Below are positions 20,594-32,441 of a stretch of DNA of 64,000 nt, in pieces. Source of the stretch: Mycobacterium hubeiense (GTDB lineage: Bacteria > Actinomycetota > Actinomycetes > Mycobacteriales > Mycobacteriaceae); contig NZ_PIZU01000007.1 of NCBI RefSeq assembly GCF_002838065.1, positions 83,045 to 147,044 on the forward strand, read 5' to 3'. The notes under the pieces were generated by a model. That model did no database searches and had not been told where the DNA came from. It worked only from the letters and a program-made list of their open reading frames with translations. How positions within the stretch are numbered: position 1 is the first letter of the stretch; each line of letters begins with the position of its first letter. A program made the position numbers and the translations under genes.

Positions 20594-21190
20594 GTGACGG
20601 ACATGCGGTCGAACGGGCAGGGGTTCAACCTCGTCGACTCGGTGTATGAGCGGTTGCTCTCCGAGCGCATCATCTTCCTGGGTTCCCAGGTGGACGACGA
20701 CATCGCCAACCGGCTGTGCGCGCAGATTCTGCTGCTCGCCGCCGAGGACCCCACCAAGGACATTTCGCTCTACATCAACTCGCCCGGCGGCTCCATCAGC
20801 GCGGGCATGGCGATCTACGACACTATGGTGCTGGCGCCGTGCGACATCGCGACGTACGCGATGGGCATGGCCGCCTCGATGGGCCAGTTCCTGCTGGCCG
20901 CCGGCACCAAGGGCAAGCGCTACGCGCTGCCGCACGCGCGGATCCTGATGCACCAGCCGCTCGGCGGTGTGACGGGTAGCGCCGCCGACATCGCGATCCA
21001 GGCCGAGCAGTTCGCCGTCATCAAGAAGGAAATGTTCCGGCTCAACGCGGAGTTCACCGGACAGCCGGTCGAACGCATCGAGGCCGACTCCGACCGCGAC
21101 CGCTGGTTCACCGCGCAGGAGGCCCTCGAGTACGGGTTCGTCGACCACATCATCACCCGCGCCGCAGTCAATGGAGTGTCCAATGTCTAA
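20594..21190 (+). CDS. clpP1: ATP-dependent Clp protease proteolytic subunit 1
   Basis: A serine peptidase subunit of the mixed ClpP1P2 tetradecamer, which is essential in mycobacteria and is fed by ClpX or ClpC1. The triad is Ser95 (GMAASMG), His120 (LMHQPLGG) and Asp169 (SDRDRW), numbered from GTG 20594, which gives 198 aa. The open frame extends 22 codons further upstream, but the family begins VTDMRSN and an AAAGCAGG-like site precedes this GTG. The C-terminus overlaps clpP2 by 8 bases. The N-terminal propeptide is removed in the active enzyme of this family. Confidence 0.96.
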   Translation: MTDMRSNGQGFNLVDSVYERLLSERIIFLGSQVDDDIANRLCAQILLLAAEDPTKDISLYINSPGGSISAGMAIYDTMVLAPCDIATYAMGMAASMGQFLLAAGTKGKRYALPHARILMHQPLGGVTGSAADIAIQAEQFAVIKKEMFRLNAEFTGQPVERIEADSDRDRWFTAQEALEYGFVDHIITRAAVNGVSNV

Positions 21191-21836
21191 CTACTCGTCA
21201 GCTGACCCTCGCCTGGCGCCGCAGGCGCGCTACATCCTGCCGTCGTTCATTGAGCACTCGAGCTTTGGCGTCAAGGAGTCCAACCCGTACAACAAGCTGT
21301 TCGAGGAACGGATCATCTTCCTCGGCGTACAGGTGGACGACGCGTCGGCCAACGACATCATGGCCCAGCTGCTGGTGCTGGAGTCGCTGGATCCCGACCG
21401 CGACATCACCATGTACATCAACTCGCCGGGTGGTTCGTTCACCTCGCTGATGGCGATCTACGACACCATGCAGTACGTGCGCGCCGACATCCAGACGGTG
21501 TGCCTGGGCCAGGCCGCGTCGGCGGCTGCGGTGCTGCTGGCGGCGGGTACGCCGGGTAAGCGGTTGGCGCTGCCCAACGCCCGCGTGTTGATCCACCAGC
21601 CGGCGCTGTCGGGCGTCATCCAGGGCCAGTTCTCCGATCTGGAGATCCAGGCCGCCGAGGTGGAGCGGATGCGCACGCTGATGGAGACCACCCTCGCCCA
21701 CCACACCGGCAAGGATCCCGCGGTGATCCGCAAAGACACCGACCGCGACAAGATCCTGACCGCCGAAGAGGCCAAGGACTACGGGATCATCGACACCGTT
21801 CTGGAGTACCGGAAGCTGTCCGCGCAGACGGCCTAA
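21183..21836 (+). CDS. clpP2: ATP-dependent Clp protease proteolytic subunit 2
   Basis: The partner subunit of ClpP1; the two form stacked homo-heptameric rings. The triad is Ser113 (GQAASAAA), His138 (LIHQPALSG) and Asp189 (DTDRDK), counting from ATG 21183 (217 aa). An ATG at 21171 adds four residues, but GGAG at 21174 spaces best to 21183 and the product [10 protein letters not shown] suits the family. The N-terminal stretch is longer than in ClpP1, as in the M. tuberculosis protein (214 aa). It overlaps clpP1 by 8 bases, so expression is coupled in equal ratio. Confidence 0.96.
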   Translation: MSNYSSADPRLAPQARYILPSFIEHSSFGVKESNPYNKLFEERIIFLGVQVDDASANDIMAQLLVLESLDPDRDITMYINSPGGSFTSLMAIYDTMQYVRADIQTVCLGQAASAAAVLLAAGTPGKRLALPNARVLIHQPALSGVIQGQFSDLEIQAAEVERMRTLMETTLAHHTGKDPAVIRKDTDRDKILTAEEAKDYGIIDTVLEYRKLSAQTA

Positions 21837-21840
21837 CCGG

Positions 21841-22584
21841 TTGACTCCCGACTGGGTCACCGCGTTTCTCGACTTCGCGCCTGAGCACTACGGCGAGGGC
21901 ATGCGAATCTGGTCGTCGGCGACGGGGTACGGGATAAGCCCACGCCGCTGCGACAATGGCGAGTTCGCGACGCTGGTGCCGGCCGACGGCGATGCGTTCT
22001 TGAAGGTGCAGCGCCTCGACGAGGGCGCCGACCGGATCCATCTCGACCTGCACGTGGCGCACCCCCGCACGGCCGCGGACCGCGCGATCGAACTCGGTGC
22101 CACCGAGCTCGCCGATCGCGGCTATGTGGTCCTGCGGTCCCCGGGCGGGTTCACGTTCTGCTTCGTGGCCCATCCGGCGGCCACCCGGCCGCGGCCGAGC
22201 ACCTGGCCGAGCGGCCACTCGTCGCTCGTCGACCAGGTGTGCCTGGACATCCCGGGGCCGTCCTACGACGCCGAATGCACCTTCTGGGCGGCGTTGACCG
22301 AGTGGGAGACACGGGCATCGGCGGTCTCGACGGACTTCCGGTCGCTCGCCCGTCCCGAGGGCCATCCACTGCGGCTCCTCCTGCAACGGCTGGGTGACTC
22401 AGCGGGTGACGTCGGCGCCCATTTCGACTGGGCGACCACTGATCGCGCGGCCGAGACCCAACGCCATGTCGCGCTCGGCGCACGCGTCCTGGACGTCCAA
22501 CCGGTGTGGACGGTGCTCGCCGACCCCTGCGGCCGGCGCTACTGCTTGACCGACCGCGACCCCGAGACCGGGATGCTCGGCTGA
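21841..22584 (+). CDS. VOC (glyoxalase/bleomycin-resistance) superfamily protein
   Basis: A 247-aa protein with two tandem vicinal-oxygen-chelate modules. The first spans about residues 5-115 (HLDLHVAHP ... GATELADRGYVVLRSPGGFTFCFV) and the second about 130-245 (DQVCLDIPGPSY ... HFDWAT ... ADPCGRRYCLTDR). The His/Glu metal positions are partly present. It could be a lyase, a dioxygenase or a binding protein; no substrate can be read. It begins with TTG four bases after the clpP2 stop, so it probably rides on the clpP transcript. Its stop is one base from that of the convergent mmuM. Confidence 0.75.
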   Translation: MTPDWVTAFLDFAPEHYGEGMRIWSSATGYGISPRRCDNGEFATLVPADGDAFLKVQRLDEGADRIHLDLHVAHPRTAADRAIELGATELADRGYVVLRSPGGFTFCFVAHPAATRPRPSTWPSGHSSLVDQVCLDIPGPSYDAECTFWAALTEWETRASAVSTDFRSLARPEGHPLRLLLQRLGDSAGDVGAHFDWATTDRAAETQRHVALGARVLDVQPVWTVLADPCGRRYCLTDRDPETGMLG

Positions 22585-22585
22585 G

Positions 22586-23461
22586 CTAAATCGCTGCGGC
22601 GAGCGCGGCGATATCCGACGGCCGCACCCGACAGCACCCGCCGATGATGCGCGCGCCCGCCGAAACCCATTGCGGGGCAAGGTCGGGCGAGTATTGCGAC
22701 GGGCCTACCCACGTGCGACGGGTTGCGTCCCAGCCTTCCCCGCTGTTGGGGTAGACGACGACGGGCTTGCCGGTGACGCTGCGGGCGATCTCGATCGCGG
22801 GCAGCACGTCGCCCGGCGCGCAGCAGTTGACGCCGACGGCGACGATGTCCGGCACGCCGGAAGCGACGGCGAACGCCTCGTCCAGTGGTTGTCCGGCGCG
22901 GGTCGTCCTCCCGTCGATGGTGTAGCTCAGCCAGGCCGGCACGGCGAGTTCGCGAATCAAGGCGACCAGCGCCTCGGCTTCGTCCGCGTCCGGGATGGTT
23001 TCGACGGCCAACACGTCGGGTCCGGCGTCGGCGAGCACCTCCATCCGCGGGCGATGCCACGCCATCAACTCCGCGACGGAGCGCCCGTAGCGGCCGCGGT
23101 ATTCCGAGCCGTCGGCCAGCGCGGCGCCGTACGGCCCGATCGAGGCGGCCACCCAGCCGTCGGCCTCCGCGGCGGCCGTTCGGGCCAGCTCGACGCTGCG
23201 CCGCAGCAGTCGCTCGGCGCCGTCGCGATCGATTCCGCGCGCCGCGAAACCCTGGAACGAGGCCTGATAACTCGCAGTCGTGGCGAACCGGGCGCCGGCG
23301 TCAAAGAATGCCTTATGAACTGCGACGATGTGCTCTGGGCCGTCGAGTAGCAGCCGGGCGGACCACAGCGCGTCGGAGAGATCGAGGCCACGCGCCTCCA
23401 GCTCGGTGGCCAGGCCGCCGTCGCTGATGAGAACGGTATCGTGGGGCACGGCGAACACCAC
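22586..23461 (-). CDS. mmuM: Homocysteine S-methyltransferase
   Basis: A 291-aa zinc enzyme transferring a methyl group, usually from S-methylmethionine or S-adenosylmethionine, to homocysteine to make methionine. Zinc ligands are Cys in GVNCC (213/214) and the GGCC pair Cys276-Cys277. The start of the barrel (SDGGLATELEARG) and the substrate strand (TTASYQASFQGF) are typical of the family. A GTG start at 23461 gives a length close to Rv2458. It is convergent with the VOC gene and divergent from clpX, with a 266-base gap in which I see no further gene. Confidence 0.92.
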   Translation of the reverse strand: MVFAVPHDTVLISDGGLATELEARGLDLSDALWSARLLLDGPEHIVAVHKAFFDAGARFATTASYQASFQGFAARGIDRDGAERLLRRSVELARTAAAEADGWVAASIGPYGAALADGSEYRGRYGRSVAELMAWHRPRMEVLADAGPDVLAVETIPDADEAEALVALIRELAVPAWLSYTIDGRTTRAGQPLDEAFAVASGVPDIVAVGVNCCAPGDVLPAIEIARSVTGKPVVVYPNSGEGWDATRRTWVGPSQYSPDLAPQWVSAGARIIGGCCRVRPSDIAALAAAI

Positions 23462-23727
23462 GGCGCAACTCTACGGCCACTCGTGCACCGCCTCTCGGTC
23501 CGATCACGGCGGCGACACGCCAGGGACACGGCGGCGCGTTCGGAGGGGCGACGAGGGCCGTCACGGGATATGTTCAGCGAACGAAAGCTAAATACCACCG
23601 ACGCGATTCGGCTTTATCGGTCGCACCGCGCCGGAACAAGCGGGTAGCGTCGGGACCAACAACTCGAGGCGACCGCTCGAACTGGATCGACACCGACTGC
23701 GAACTTAGAGAGTAGGACCCCACCACC

Positions 23728-25008
23728 ATGGCGCGCATTGGAGACGGCGGTGACCTGCTGAAGTGCTCGTTCTGCGGCAAGAGTCAAAAGCAGGTGAAGA
23801 AGCTCATTGCGGGGCCGGGCGTCTATATCTGCGACGAGTGCATTGACCTCTGCAACGAGATCATCGAAGAAGAGCTGGCCGACGCCGACGACGTAAAACT
23901 CGACGAGCTGCCGAAGCCGGCCGAGATTCGGGAGTTTCTCGAGAGCTATGTGATCGGTCAGGACACCGCCAAGAGGACGCTGGCCGTCGCCGTCTACAAC
24001 CACTACAAGCGCATCCAGGCAGGTGAGAAGTCGCGGGATTCGCGCTCCGAGCCCGTCGAACTGACCAAGTCCAACATCCTGATGCTCGGCCCCACGGGCT
24101 GCGGCAAGACCTATCTCGCGCAGACGCTGGCCAAGATGCTCAATGTCCCGTTCGCGATCGCCGACGCCACCGCGCTGACGGAGGCCGGGTATGTGGGCGA
24201 GGACGTCGAGAACATCCTGCTCAAGCTCATCCAGGCCGCCGATTACGACGTCAAGCGCGCCGAGACCGGAATCATCTACATCGACGAGGTCGACAAGATC
24301 GCCCGCAAGAGCGAGAACCCGTCGATCACCCGTGACGTCTCCGGTGAGGGCGTGCAGCAGGCGCTGCTGAAAATTCTCGAGGGCACGCAGGCGTCGGTGC
24401 CGCCGCAGGGCGGACGCAAACATCCGCATCAGGAGTTCATCCAGATCGACACGACCAACGTGTTGTTCATCGTGGCGGGTGCGTTCGCGGGTCTGGAGAA
24501 GATCGTCTCGGATCGTATCGGCAAACGCGGTCTGGGCTTCGGCGCCGAGGTGCATTCCAAGGCCGAGATCGATACTCAGGATCACTTCGCCGAGGTCATG
24601 CCCGAAGACTTGATCAAGTTCGGGCTGATCCCCGAGTTCATCGGCCGGCTGCCGGTGGTCGCATCGGTGACCAACCTCGACAAGGATTCACTGGTTCAGA
24701 TCCTGTCGAAACCGAAGAACGCGTTGGTCAAGCAGTACACCCGGCTGTTCGAAATGGACGGCGTGGAGCTGGAATTCACCGACGATGCGCTCGAGGCCAT
24801 CGCCGATCAGGCCATCCACCGCGGTACCGGCGCCCGTGGGCTGCGCGCCATCATGGAAGAAGTGCTGCTGCCGGTGATGTACGACATCCCCAGCCGCGAC
24901 GACGTCGCCAAGGTGGTCGTCACCAAGGAGACCGTGCAGGACAACGTGCTGCCGACGATCGTGCCGCGCAAGCCGCCGCGCAGTGAGCGCCGCGACAAGT
25001 CCGCCTAG
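23728..25008 (+). CDS. clpX: ClpX unfoldase subunit of the Clp protease
   Basis: A 426-aa AAA+ unfoldase that delivers substrates to ClpP1P2. The N-terminal C4 zinc-binding dimer domain has CSFC (Cys13, Cys16) and CDEC (near 35, 38). The ATPase core has Walker A GPTGCGKT near 116, Walker [10 protein letters not shown] near 182, the pore and sensor regions, and the IGF-type ClpP-docking loop as [11 protein letters not shown]. Sensor-2 GARGLR is near 370. The ATG at 23728 has an AGAGTAGGA site. The TAG overlaps that of the convergent DUF5994 gene by four bases. The gene is apart from clpP1P2, as in M. tuberculosis. Confidence 0.97.
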   Translation: MARIGDGGDLLKCSFCGKSQKQVKKLIAGPGVYICDECIDLCNEIIEEELADADDVKLDELPKPAEIREFLESYVIGQDTAKRTLAVAVYNHYKRIQAGEKSRDSRSEPVELTKSNILMLGPTGCGKTYLAQTLAKMLNVPFAIADATALTEAGYVGEDVENILLKLIQAADYDVKRAETGIIYIDEVDKIARKSENPSITRDVSGEGVQQALLKILEGTQASVPPQGGRKHPHQEFIQIDTTNVLFIVAGAFAGLEKIVSDRIGKRGLGFGAEVHSKAEIDTQDHFAEVMPEDLIKFGLIPEFIGRLPVVASVTNLDKDSLVQILSKPKNALVKQYTRLFEMDGVELEFTDDALEAIADQAIHRGTGARGLRAIMEEVLLPVMYDIPSRDDVAKVVVTKETVQDNVLPTIVPRKPPRSERRDKSA

Positions 25009-25526
25009 CGTGGCGTGCTGACTCCGGCCGCCCAATGACCTTCCGCCGCGGCCGCGCGCGCACGCGCGTGCTGCTCGCCAGCGCTGACCATGAGTAGATC
25101 GTCGACGCTGTCGTCGTTCCCGGGGCCCGCCGCGGCCATCATGCTGTCGTGGGCCTGGTCGGGCTTGGTGTGCGCCGCAACGATCAACAGCACGATCTTG
25201 TCGCGGTTGACGCCGAGGACCTCAATGGTGTTGCGCGGCTGACGCTTGTAGCCGTCGAGTCGGACAGCTCGTCCGCCAGTGACGAGTTTGCGTGGGGCGC
25301 TTGCCCATTCGCCGAACCTGTACAGCACGCGGTCGATCCGGCCGAGACGTACCGAAAGGACGGCGAGTAGGTCCGGAAGCTCGGTCACCAGATCGTCGGT
25401 CCGGGGCCACCAGGCGCCATCGACATAGCCGGAGAGCTGGCCCTTGGGCTTCAACCGCAGCCGCGGCGTGTACTCGGGAGGGGTTTGGTGCCGACCGGGT
25501 TCGGGGCGGTCGTGTTGCAGCGTCAT
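25005..25526 (-). CDS. DUF5994 family protein
   Basis: A 173-aa actinobacterial protein of unknown function. The DUF5994 core is recognisable: [56 protein letters not shown], and a later AHDSMMAAA. It is soluble with no signal peptide. The C-terminus is Ala/Arg-rich. Family members are often found near stress or general-response genes in mycobacteria, which is weak guidance. A perfect palindrome (25542-25560) lies 15 bases upstream of the ATG and is probably its operator. Confidence 0.8.
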   Translation of the reverse strand: MTLQHDRPEPGRHQTPPEYTPRLRLKPKGQLSGYVDGAWWPRTDDLVTELPDLLAVLSVRLGRIDRVLYRFGEWASAPRKLVTGGRAVRLDGYKRQPRNTIEVLGVNRDKIVLLIVAAHTKPDQAHDSMMAAAGPGNDDSVDDLLMVSAGEQHARARAAAAEGHWAAGVSTPR

Positions 25527-25541
25527 GGCGACGCTCCCGTC

Positions 25542-25560
25542 TTGACCGCGAATCGGTCAA
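25542..25560. promoter_or_regulatory. Palindrome TTGACCG-N5-CGGTCAA upstream of the DUF5994 gene
   Basis: Perfect 7-bp arms at 25542-25548 and 25554-25560 separated by CGAAT, 15 bases upstream of the DUF5994 start. The 103-base gap to the desaturase stop holds no other feature. It is a likely operator or activator site; the cognate protein is unknown. Confidence 0.4.
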
Positions 25561-25629
25561 TCTTCTTCAAACCGGCGATGAAACGACCTCAGAACGGTCA
25601 TATGCGAAGTACCGCCGATGGCTCATACG

Positions 25630-26850
25630 CTACGCGCTTAGTCGCGGCCGTCGTCGCAGACGCTCTAACGCGGTGCGCAAGCCCTGTCGCCCCATGACCG
25701 AGGCGCCGCTGAGGATCGCGGTGGACGCGAGGAATCGTCGCTCCGAGGCGGTCTCGGGCGCGTTGTCGGAGGTGGCGGTCAGGAATCGGTCGGGCAGGGC
25801 CAGCTTGTGAATGGTGCGCAGCGCCAACAGGTACTGCCGTGCCAGCGGCCCGCGTGTGTAGGGCAGGTCGTACTTGTCGCACAATGCCCGCACCCGCTCG
25901 GCGATCTCGGGCAGCCGGTTGCTCGGTAGGTCGGGAAACAGGTGATGTTCGATCTGGTAACAGAGGTGTCCGCTGGCGAATGCCAGGGCGGGCCCGGCGT
26001 CGAAGTTCGCGCTGCCGAGCATCTGCCGCAGATACCACTCCGACCTTGTTTCGTCCTCCATCGCGGTTGGCGTGAATTTCTCGGCGCCATCGGGGAAGTG
26101 GCCGCAGAAGATCACCAAGTAGGCCCAGATGTTCCTGATGAGGTTGGCGGTTGCGTTGGCCGTCAGGGTGCGTCGCCACCGTCGTCCGCTCAGCGCGGGG
26201 AACAGTACGTAATCCTTGGTGACTTGCCGGGCGATCTTGCGCCTCAGTGCGCGGCCCTCGGCGGCTTTCCGCTCCTCAGTCGTCGCCCGGGCCCGCGCCG
26301 CGTGCAACCCATGCAATGCGATTCCCCACTCGAATATCGCTGCCAGCAGATAGTTTCGCAGTGGTTGAAGCAGATGGACGGGCCGCCACGGCTCGTCACG
26401 GGTCACTCGCATCACGCCGAAGCCGACATCGTCGTCCATTCCCACCACATTGGTGAAGATGTGGTGGATGTAGTTGTGCGAGTACCGCCACTGCGATGAC
26501 AGGCCCGCCATGTCCCACTCCCAGGTGGTGGAGTGGATTTCCGGGTCGTTCATCCAATCCCATTGGCCGTGACCGACATTGTGGGCGATTTCCATGTTCT
26601 CGATGCTCTTGGCGGCGGCAAGGGCGATCGTGCCCACTAACCAGCCCGTCCGCGACCGGGTCAGGGGGATGACGAGCCGCGCGGTGAGGTCGAGCATGCG
26701 CTGCAATGCGATGGTGCGATGTATGTAGGCGGCATCGCGTGCGCCGAGGCTGTCCGCGATGTCGGAGCGGATCGCGTCGAGTTCGCGCCCCAACGCCTCG
26801 ACGTCGGTGTCGTTCAGATGCGCGTAAACGGCGACCTGGGTGATTGCCAA
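25630..26850 (-). CDS. Membrane fatty acid desaturase (acyl-CoA/acyl-lipid type)
   Basis: A 406-aa di-iron desaturase acting in the membrane. The three histidine boxes are HNVGH (90-94), HNYIHH (125-130) and QIEHH near residue 299, the last with Gln first as in front-end or DesA3-type enzymes. Hydrophobic segments lie near 70-82 and 225-245. The start is TTG at 26850 with GAGGAAG upstream. A promoter with -35 TTGACT and -10 TAGGCT, 17 bases apart, lies at 26999-27027, and its spacer holds a palindrome, so the divergent TetR protein probably represses it. Position specificity of desaturation cannot be told. Confidence 0.88.
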   Translation of the reverse strand: MAITQVAVYAHLNDTDVEALGRELDAIRSDIADSLGARDAAYIHRTIALQRMLDLTARLVIPLTRSRTGWLVGTIALAAAKSIENMEIAHNVGHGQWDWMNDPEIHSTTWEWDMAGLSSQWRYSHNYIHHIFTNVVGMDDDVGFGVMRVTRDEPWRPVHLLQPLRNYLLAAIFEWGIALHGLHAARARATTEERKAAEGRALRRKIARQVTKDYVLFPALSGRRWRRTLTANATANLIRNIWAYLVIFCGHFPDGAEKFTPTAMEDETRSEWYLRQMLGSANFDAGPALAFASGHLCYQIEHHLFPDLPSNRLPEIAERVRALCDKYDLPYTRGPLARQYLLALRTIHKLALPDRFLTATSDNAPETASERRFLASTAILSGASVMGRQGLRTALERLRRRPRLSA

Positions 26851-26988
26851 TCGGGGACTTCCTCGAATAGTGCTGCCTGGCAGCTGGTTGGGGCGCGCAC
26901 AGCTCTGAAGGTGAGATCTTTTGTTCAGACCTGGACCGAGAAGCTGCCGCAGTCCGCACCGAGGAGTCCGGCACAGCTATTGCTTTCT

Positions 26989-27049
26989 TACCGTTGCGAG
27001 CCTACCGTTGGTCTACGACGTAGTCAACACTGTAGTTCTACATTGTAGA
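26989..27049. promoter_or_regulatory. Desaturase promoter with clustered CTAC/GTAG operators
   Basis: On the minus strand TTGACT (27027-27022) and TAGGCT (27004-26999) are 17 bases apart and face the desaturase gene. Within the spacer is CTACGACGTAG (27013-27023). Next to it TGTAG-TT-CTACA (27031-27042) overlaps TCTACA-T-TGTAGA (27037-27049), a perfect 13-bp palindrome. TACCGTTG is also directly repeated at 26989-26996 and 27003-27010. This is the layout of an autoregulated TetR-type divergent control region. Confidence 0.6.
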
Positions 27050-27078
27050 CAAGCGCCATTGCTGGGGGAATTTGGAAG

Positions 27079-27816
27079 GTGTTGATCTCGATGAAGCGAG
27101 CCTCTGGGCGCAGTCCCAGAGGCGGTCAGGCCGACGCGGGCGGAACTGATGCCCCAGCGCAACGCCCTTACACGCGGGCGGCGATTCTGGCTGCCGCGCT
27201 CGAGCTCATCGACCGCGATGGGGTCGAGGGGCTCACCATGCGCCGTCTGGGCGAGACGTTGGGGCGGGACCCGATGGTGCTCTACCGACATGTGGCCAAC
27301 AAGGCGGTCCTGCTCGACGGCGTCGTCGAGATGGTGGTCAACGAACTGTCCGTCGACAGCACCGACCCGGACTGGGAGGGCCAGTTACGAAGATTCGCAA
27401 GGCATTTCCGTGAACTGGCGCTCGCCCACCCCAATGTCGTTCCGCTCCTGGTCACCCGACCATTGGCCACGCCACTGGGACTGCAACCGCTGGGCACATT
27501 GCGCCCACTCGAGCAGATCCTGACGCTGCTCACCCGTGCGGGCTTCACCAGTGCGGAGGCGCTTCACATCTACCGGGCACTCTTCGGTGTCATATACGGC
27601 CATGTGCTCAGCGAATTGCAGGAGGTTGTCGAGCGCCCCGACGAAACGAACGACCTCCTGCGTCTCGGATTGCACCGACTGCCCGCCACAGAATTTCCTC
27701 TCCTGCGTGACCTCGCATCGGAACTCGCGAGCTACGACGGTGCCGCGGAACTCGAACTTGGCCTGGACATTCTGTTCGCCGGGCTCAAGACCACACTCGC
27801 ACGCTCATCCGACTGA
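27079..27816 (+). CDS. TetR-family transcriptional regulator
   Basis: A 245-aa regulator. The N-terminal helix-turn-helix covers about residues 32-78 (YTRAAILAAALELIDRDG ... MRRLGETLGRDPMVLYRHV), and the C-terminal ligand domain (about 90-240) is of the TetR_C_1 type. The start is GTG 27079; a later in-frame ATG (27091) with no better ribosome site is possible. It is divergent from the desaturase with overlapping palindromes between them, so it probably represses both itself and the desaturase in response to a fatty acid or acyl-CoA. The ligand is inferred from the neighbour only. Confidence 0.87.
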   Translation: MLISMKRASGRSPRGGQADAGGTDAPAQRPYTRAAILAAALELIDRDGVEGLTMRRLGETLGRDPMVLYRHVANKAVLLDGVVEMVVNELSVDSTDPDWEGQLRRFARHFRELALAHPNVVPLLVTRPLATPLGLQPLGTLRPLEQILTLLTRAGFTSAEALHIYRALFGVIYGHVLSELQEVVERPDETNDLLRLGLHRLPATEFPLLRDLASELASYDGAAELELGLDILFAGLKTTLARSSD

Positions 27817-27883
27817 TCAGGCGCTGTGCAGGCAAGGTGGTCTACGGGCGGACGGCCGAACGGATCGGCACAACTGGCGGCCA

Positions 27884-29179
27884 TCAGCGGGTCACCCGTT
27901 CGGTGATGACCTCGTCGACCAGGGCCGCGATCTCGGCCACTCCGTCGCGACGGGCGAACGCCGCCTCCAACTCCTGCGCGCCGCGCCGGTAGCGTCCGTC
28001 GTTGAGCACCTTGCGCACCGCAGAGCGCACCGCTGCGGGCGTCGGGGTGCCGGTCTTGAGGTTGATGCCCGCCCCGGTCCATGCGACGCGGGCGGCCACT
28101 TCCGGTTTGTCCTCCGTATTGCCGGCCACCACCAGCGGCACACCCGCCGACAGCGCCTGTTGCACCGCGCCGTAGCCCCCGTTGGTCACCATCACATCGA
28201 CCTTGGGTAGCAGCACATCATGCGGGATATATTCGGCCACATAGGTATTCATGGGCAGTGCCATATTGAGATCCGACACATGGCGACCGCCGGTGGTGGC
28301 CACCACGACGACGTCCTCGCCGCCCAGCGCCGTGATTGTCGGCTCGAGCAGTCGGCCGAGATCGGCATTGTCGATGGTGCCCTGAGTGACGTGCACGACC
28401 GGGCGATCGCCGTCGAGTTGCCCCCACCACGGCGGGGGCCGAAAGCCCTGCGATGCCACCGGATGCACCACGCCGACGTAGCGCACGTGCGCGGGCAGAT
28501 CGCTGCGCGGATAGTCGAATTCGGGCACCGTCGGCACGATGTAACGGTCCGCCAGCAGTCCCGAATCCAGTATGAACATGGGTAGTGGACGGCAGTTCAT
28601 CCGGCGCAGCTGCTGATTGGCGGCCTGATGCGACTGGCGCAGTAACACCTTCTGCGACAGCACATTCAGGGTGCTGTTGCGCAATCTGCCGAACATGGTC
28701 GACGACGGTGCCAGGCCCAGCCCGCTGGGCGCAGTGTCGCGGCTGCTGACCATCAGCGGCGTGGTGGTGTAGGTGAGTATCGGGGGACGGGCCCGCTCGC
28801 CGAGCAGGAAGGGCAGGATTCCGAAAAAGCCGGCGTCGGCGATGACTGCATCAAATCGTCTGCGGTTGAACAGCTTTGACAGAACGGCAGTCTGGTGCGG
28901 CATCGGTGCGATGAACAGCCGGACGATGTCAAAGTTGACCCGCTTGATGCCCGACGTGTCGGCGCGACCGGGCAGATCGATATCGAGGCGAGTGAGGTCG
29001 AAATCGGCCTCGGCTGAGATCGCTTCCGGCGTCGCCCCGACCGCGCGAACCTTGGCTTCGTGCGCCGCCGACGTCAGCACCGTGACGTGGTCGCCGCGAT
29101 CGACAAGGCCCTGGGCGACCCTCAGCAGGGGGCCGATGTGCCCGGTCGGCGACAGCGAGGCAATGAGAATTTCTGGCAT
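27884..29179 (-). CDS. GT1-family glycosyltransferase
   Basis: A 431-aa UGT-fold (GT-B) transferase that would move a sugar from a nucleotide donor to a small acceptor such as a lipid, sterol or antibiotic. The N-terminus SPTGHIGPLLRVAQGL is the acceptor-side helix motif with the catalytic-type His. The C-terminal donor site contains HVTQGTIDN near residue 275, TNGGYGAVQQAL near 345 (the usual HGG is NGG here) and PLVVAGNTEDKPE near 362. There is no signal peptide. It stands alone between tetR and fdhD. The missing donor-site His in TNGGYG is a notable change, and the acceptor is unknown. Confidence 0.82.
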   Translation of the reverse strand: MPEILIASLSPTGHIGPLLRVAQGLVDRGDHVTVLTSAAHEAKVRAVGATPEAISAEADFDLTRLDIDLPGRADTSGIKRVNFDIVRLFIAPMPHQTAVLSKLFNRRRFDAVIADAGFFGILPFLLGERARPPILTYTTTPLMVSSRDTAPSGLGLAPSSTMFGRLRNSTLNVLSQKVLLRQSHQAANQQLRRMNCRPLPMFILDSGLLADRYIVPTVPEFDYPRSDLPAHVRYVGVVHPVASQGFRPPPWWGQLDGDRPVVHVTQGTIDNADLGRLLEPTITALGGEDVVVVATTGGRHVSDLNMALPMNTYVAEYIPHDVLLPKVDVMVTNGGYGAVQQALSAGVPLVVAGNTEDKPEVAARVAWTGAGINLKTGTPTPAAVRSAVRKVLNDGRYRRGAQELEAAFARRDGVAEIAALVDEVITERVTR

Positions 29180-29258
29180 GCCAATGATGCTCGGCGACCA
29201 CCGCTGCGCAAGCTTGGAGGTTGTGTGGAGATCGGCTGGAGATTGCAGGTAGGCGCTG

Positions 29259-30070
29259 TTAGCGGGTGATCCGGTCCGGGCGGGTGTAGATGTTCATCGA
29301 CTCGCCGCGCAGGAACGCCACCAACGTCAGGCCCGACTGGCTGGCCAGGTCGACGGCCAGCGACGAGGGCGCAGACACCGCGGCCAGCACGGGAATTCCG
29401 GCCATCACCGCCTTCTGCGTGAGCTCGAACGACGCGCGGCCGCTGACCAGCAACACGGTGCCGGTGAGCGGAATGCGCCCCTGTTCCAACGCCCAGCCGA
29501 TGACCTTGTCGACGGCGTTGTGCCGGCCGACGTCCTCGCGGACGACCAGGGCGGTACCGTCGACGCCGAACAGCGCCGCACCGTGCAGTCCGCCGGTACT
29601 CGCGAACACCTTCTGCGCGTTGCGAAGTCGGCCTGGCATCGCCGACAGTGTCTCTGCCGCAACGGTTGACGGGTCATCGCCCGGGCAGTACCGGCTCGCC
29701 AACTGCACGGCCTCCAGCGAGGCTTTACCGCACACCCCACACGAGGAGGTGGTGTAGAAGTTGCGCGTGACGTCGACGTCCGGCGTCGCGACACCCGGCG
29801 CCAGGGTCACATCGAGCACGTTGTAGGTGTTGAGCGAGTCCTCACCGGCTCCCTTGCAGTACCGGACGGTGAGGACGTCGTCACGGTGCGCGATGACACC
29901 CTCGGTCAACAGGAAGCCTTGAGCCAGCTCGATATCCGATCCTGGGGTCCGCATCGTGACCGTCGTGGGTTTCCCGTTGACCCGGATCTCCAGCGGCTCC
30001 TCGACCACCAGGGTTTCCGGCCGGGCCACCGCGGCGTCGGCGGTGACGTGCTGGGCCCGACGTCGTGCAG

Positions 30071-30083
<13 letters not shown>
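29259..30083 (-). CDS. fdhD: FdhD sulfurtransferase for formate dehydrogenase maturation
   Basis: A 274-aa protein that passes sulfur from a cysteine desulfurase to the molybdenum cofactor of formate dehydrogenase, a step needed for activity. The hallmark loop SSCGVCG holds Cys115 and Cys118. GLHGAALF and [13 protein letters not shown] form the cofactor-binding part. The ATG at 30083 lies upstream of the stop of the oxidoreductase gene, a 13-base overlap, so fdhD is co-translated with its client. That pairing supports a formate dehydrogenase-like role for the neighbour. Confidence 0.93.
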
Positions 30084-32398
<2,315 letters not shown>

Positions 32399-32441
32399 GT
32401 GTCCACCCTATGACTTTTGTGTCAGCCGCGACCCGCCGCTG

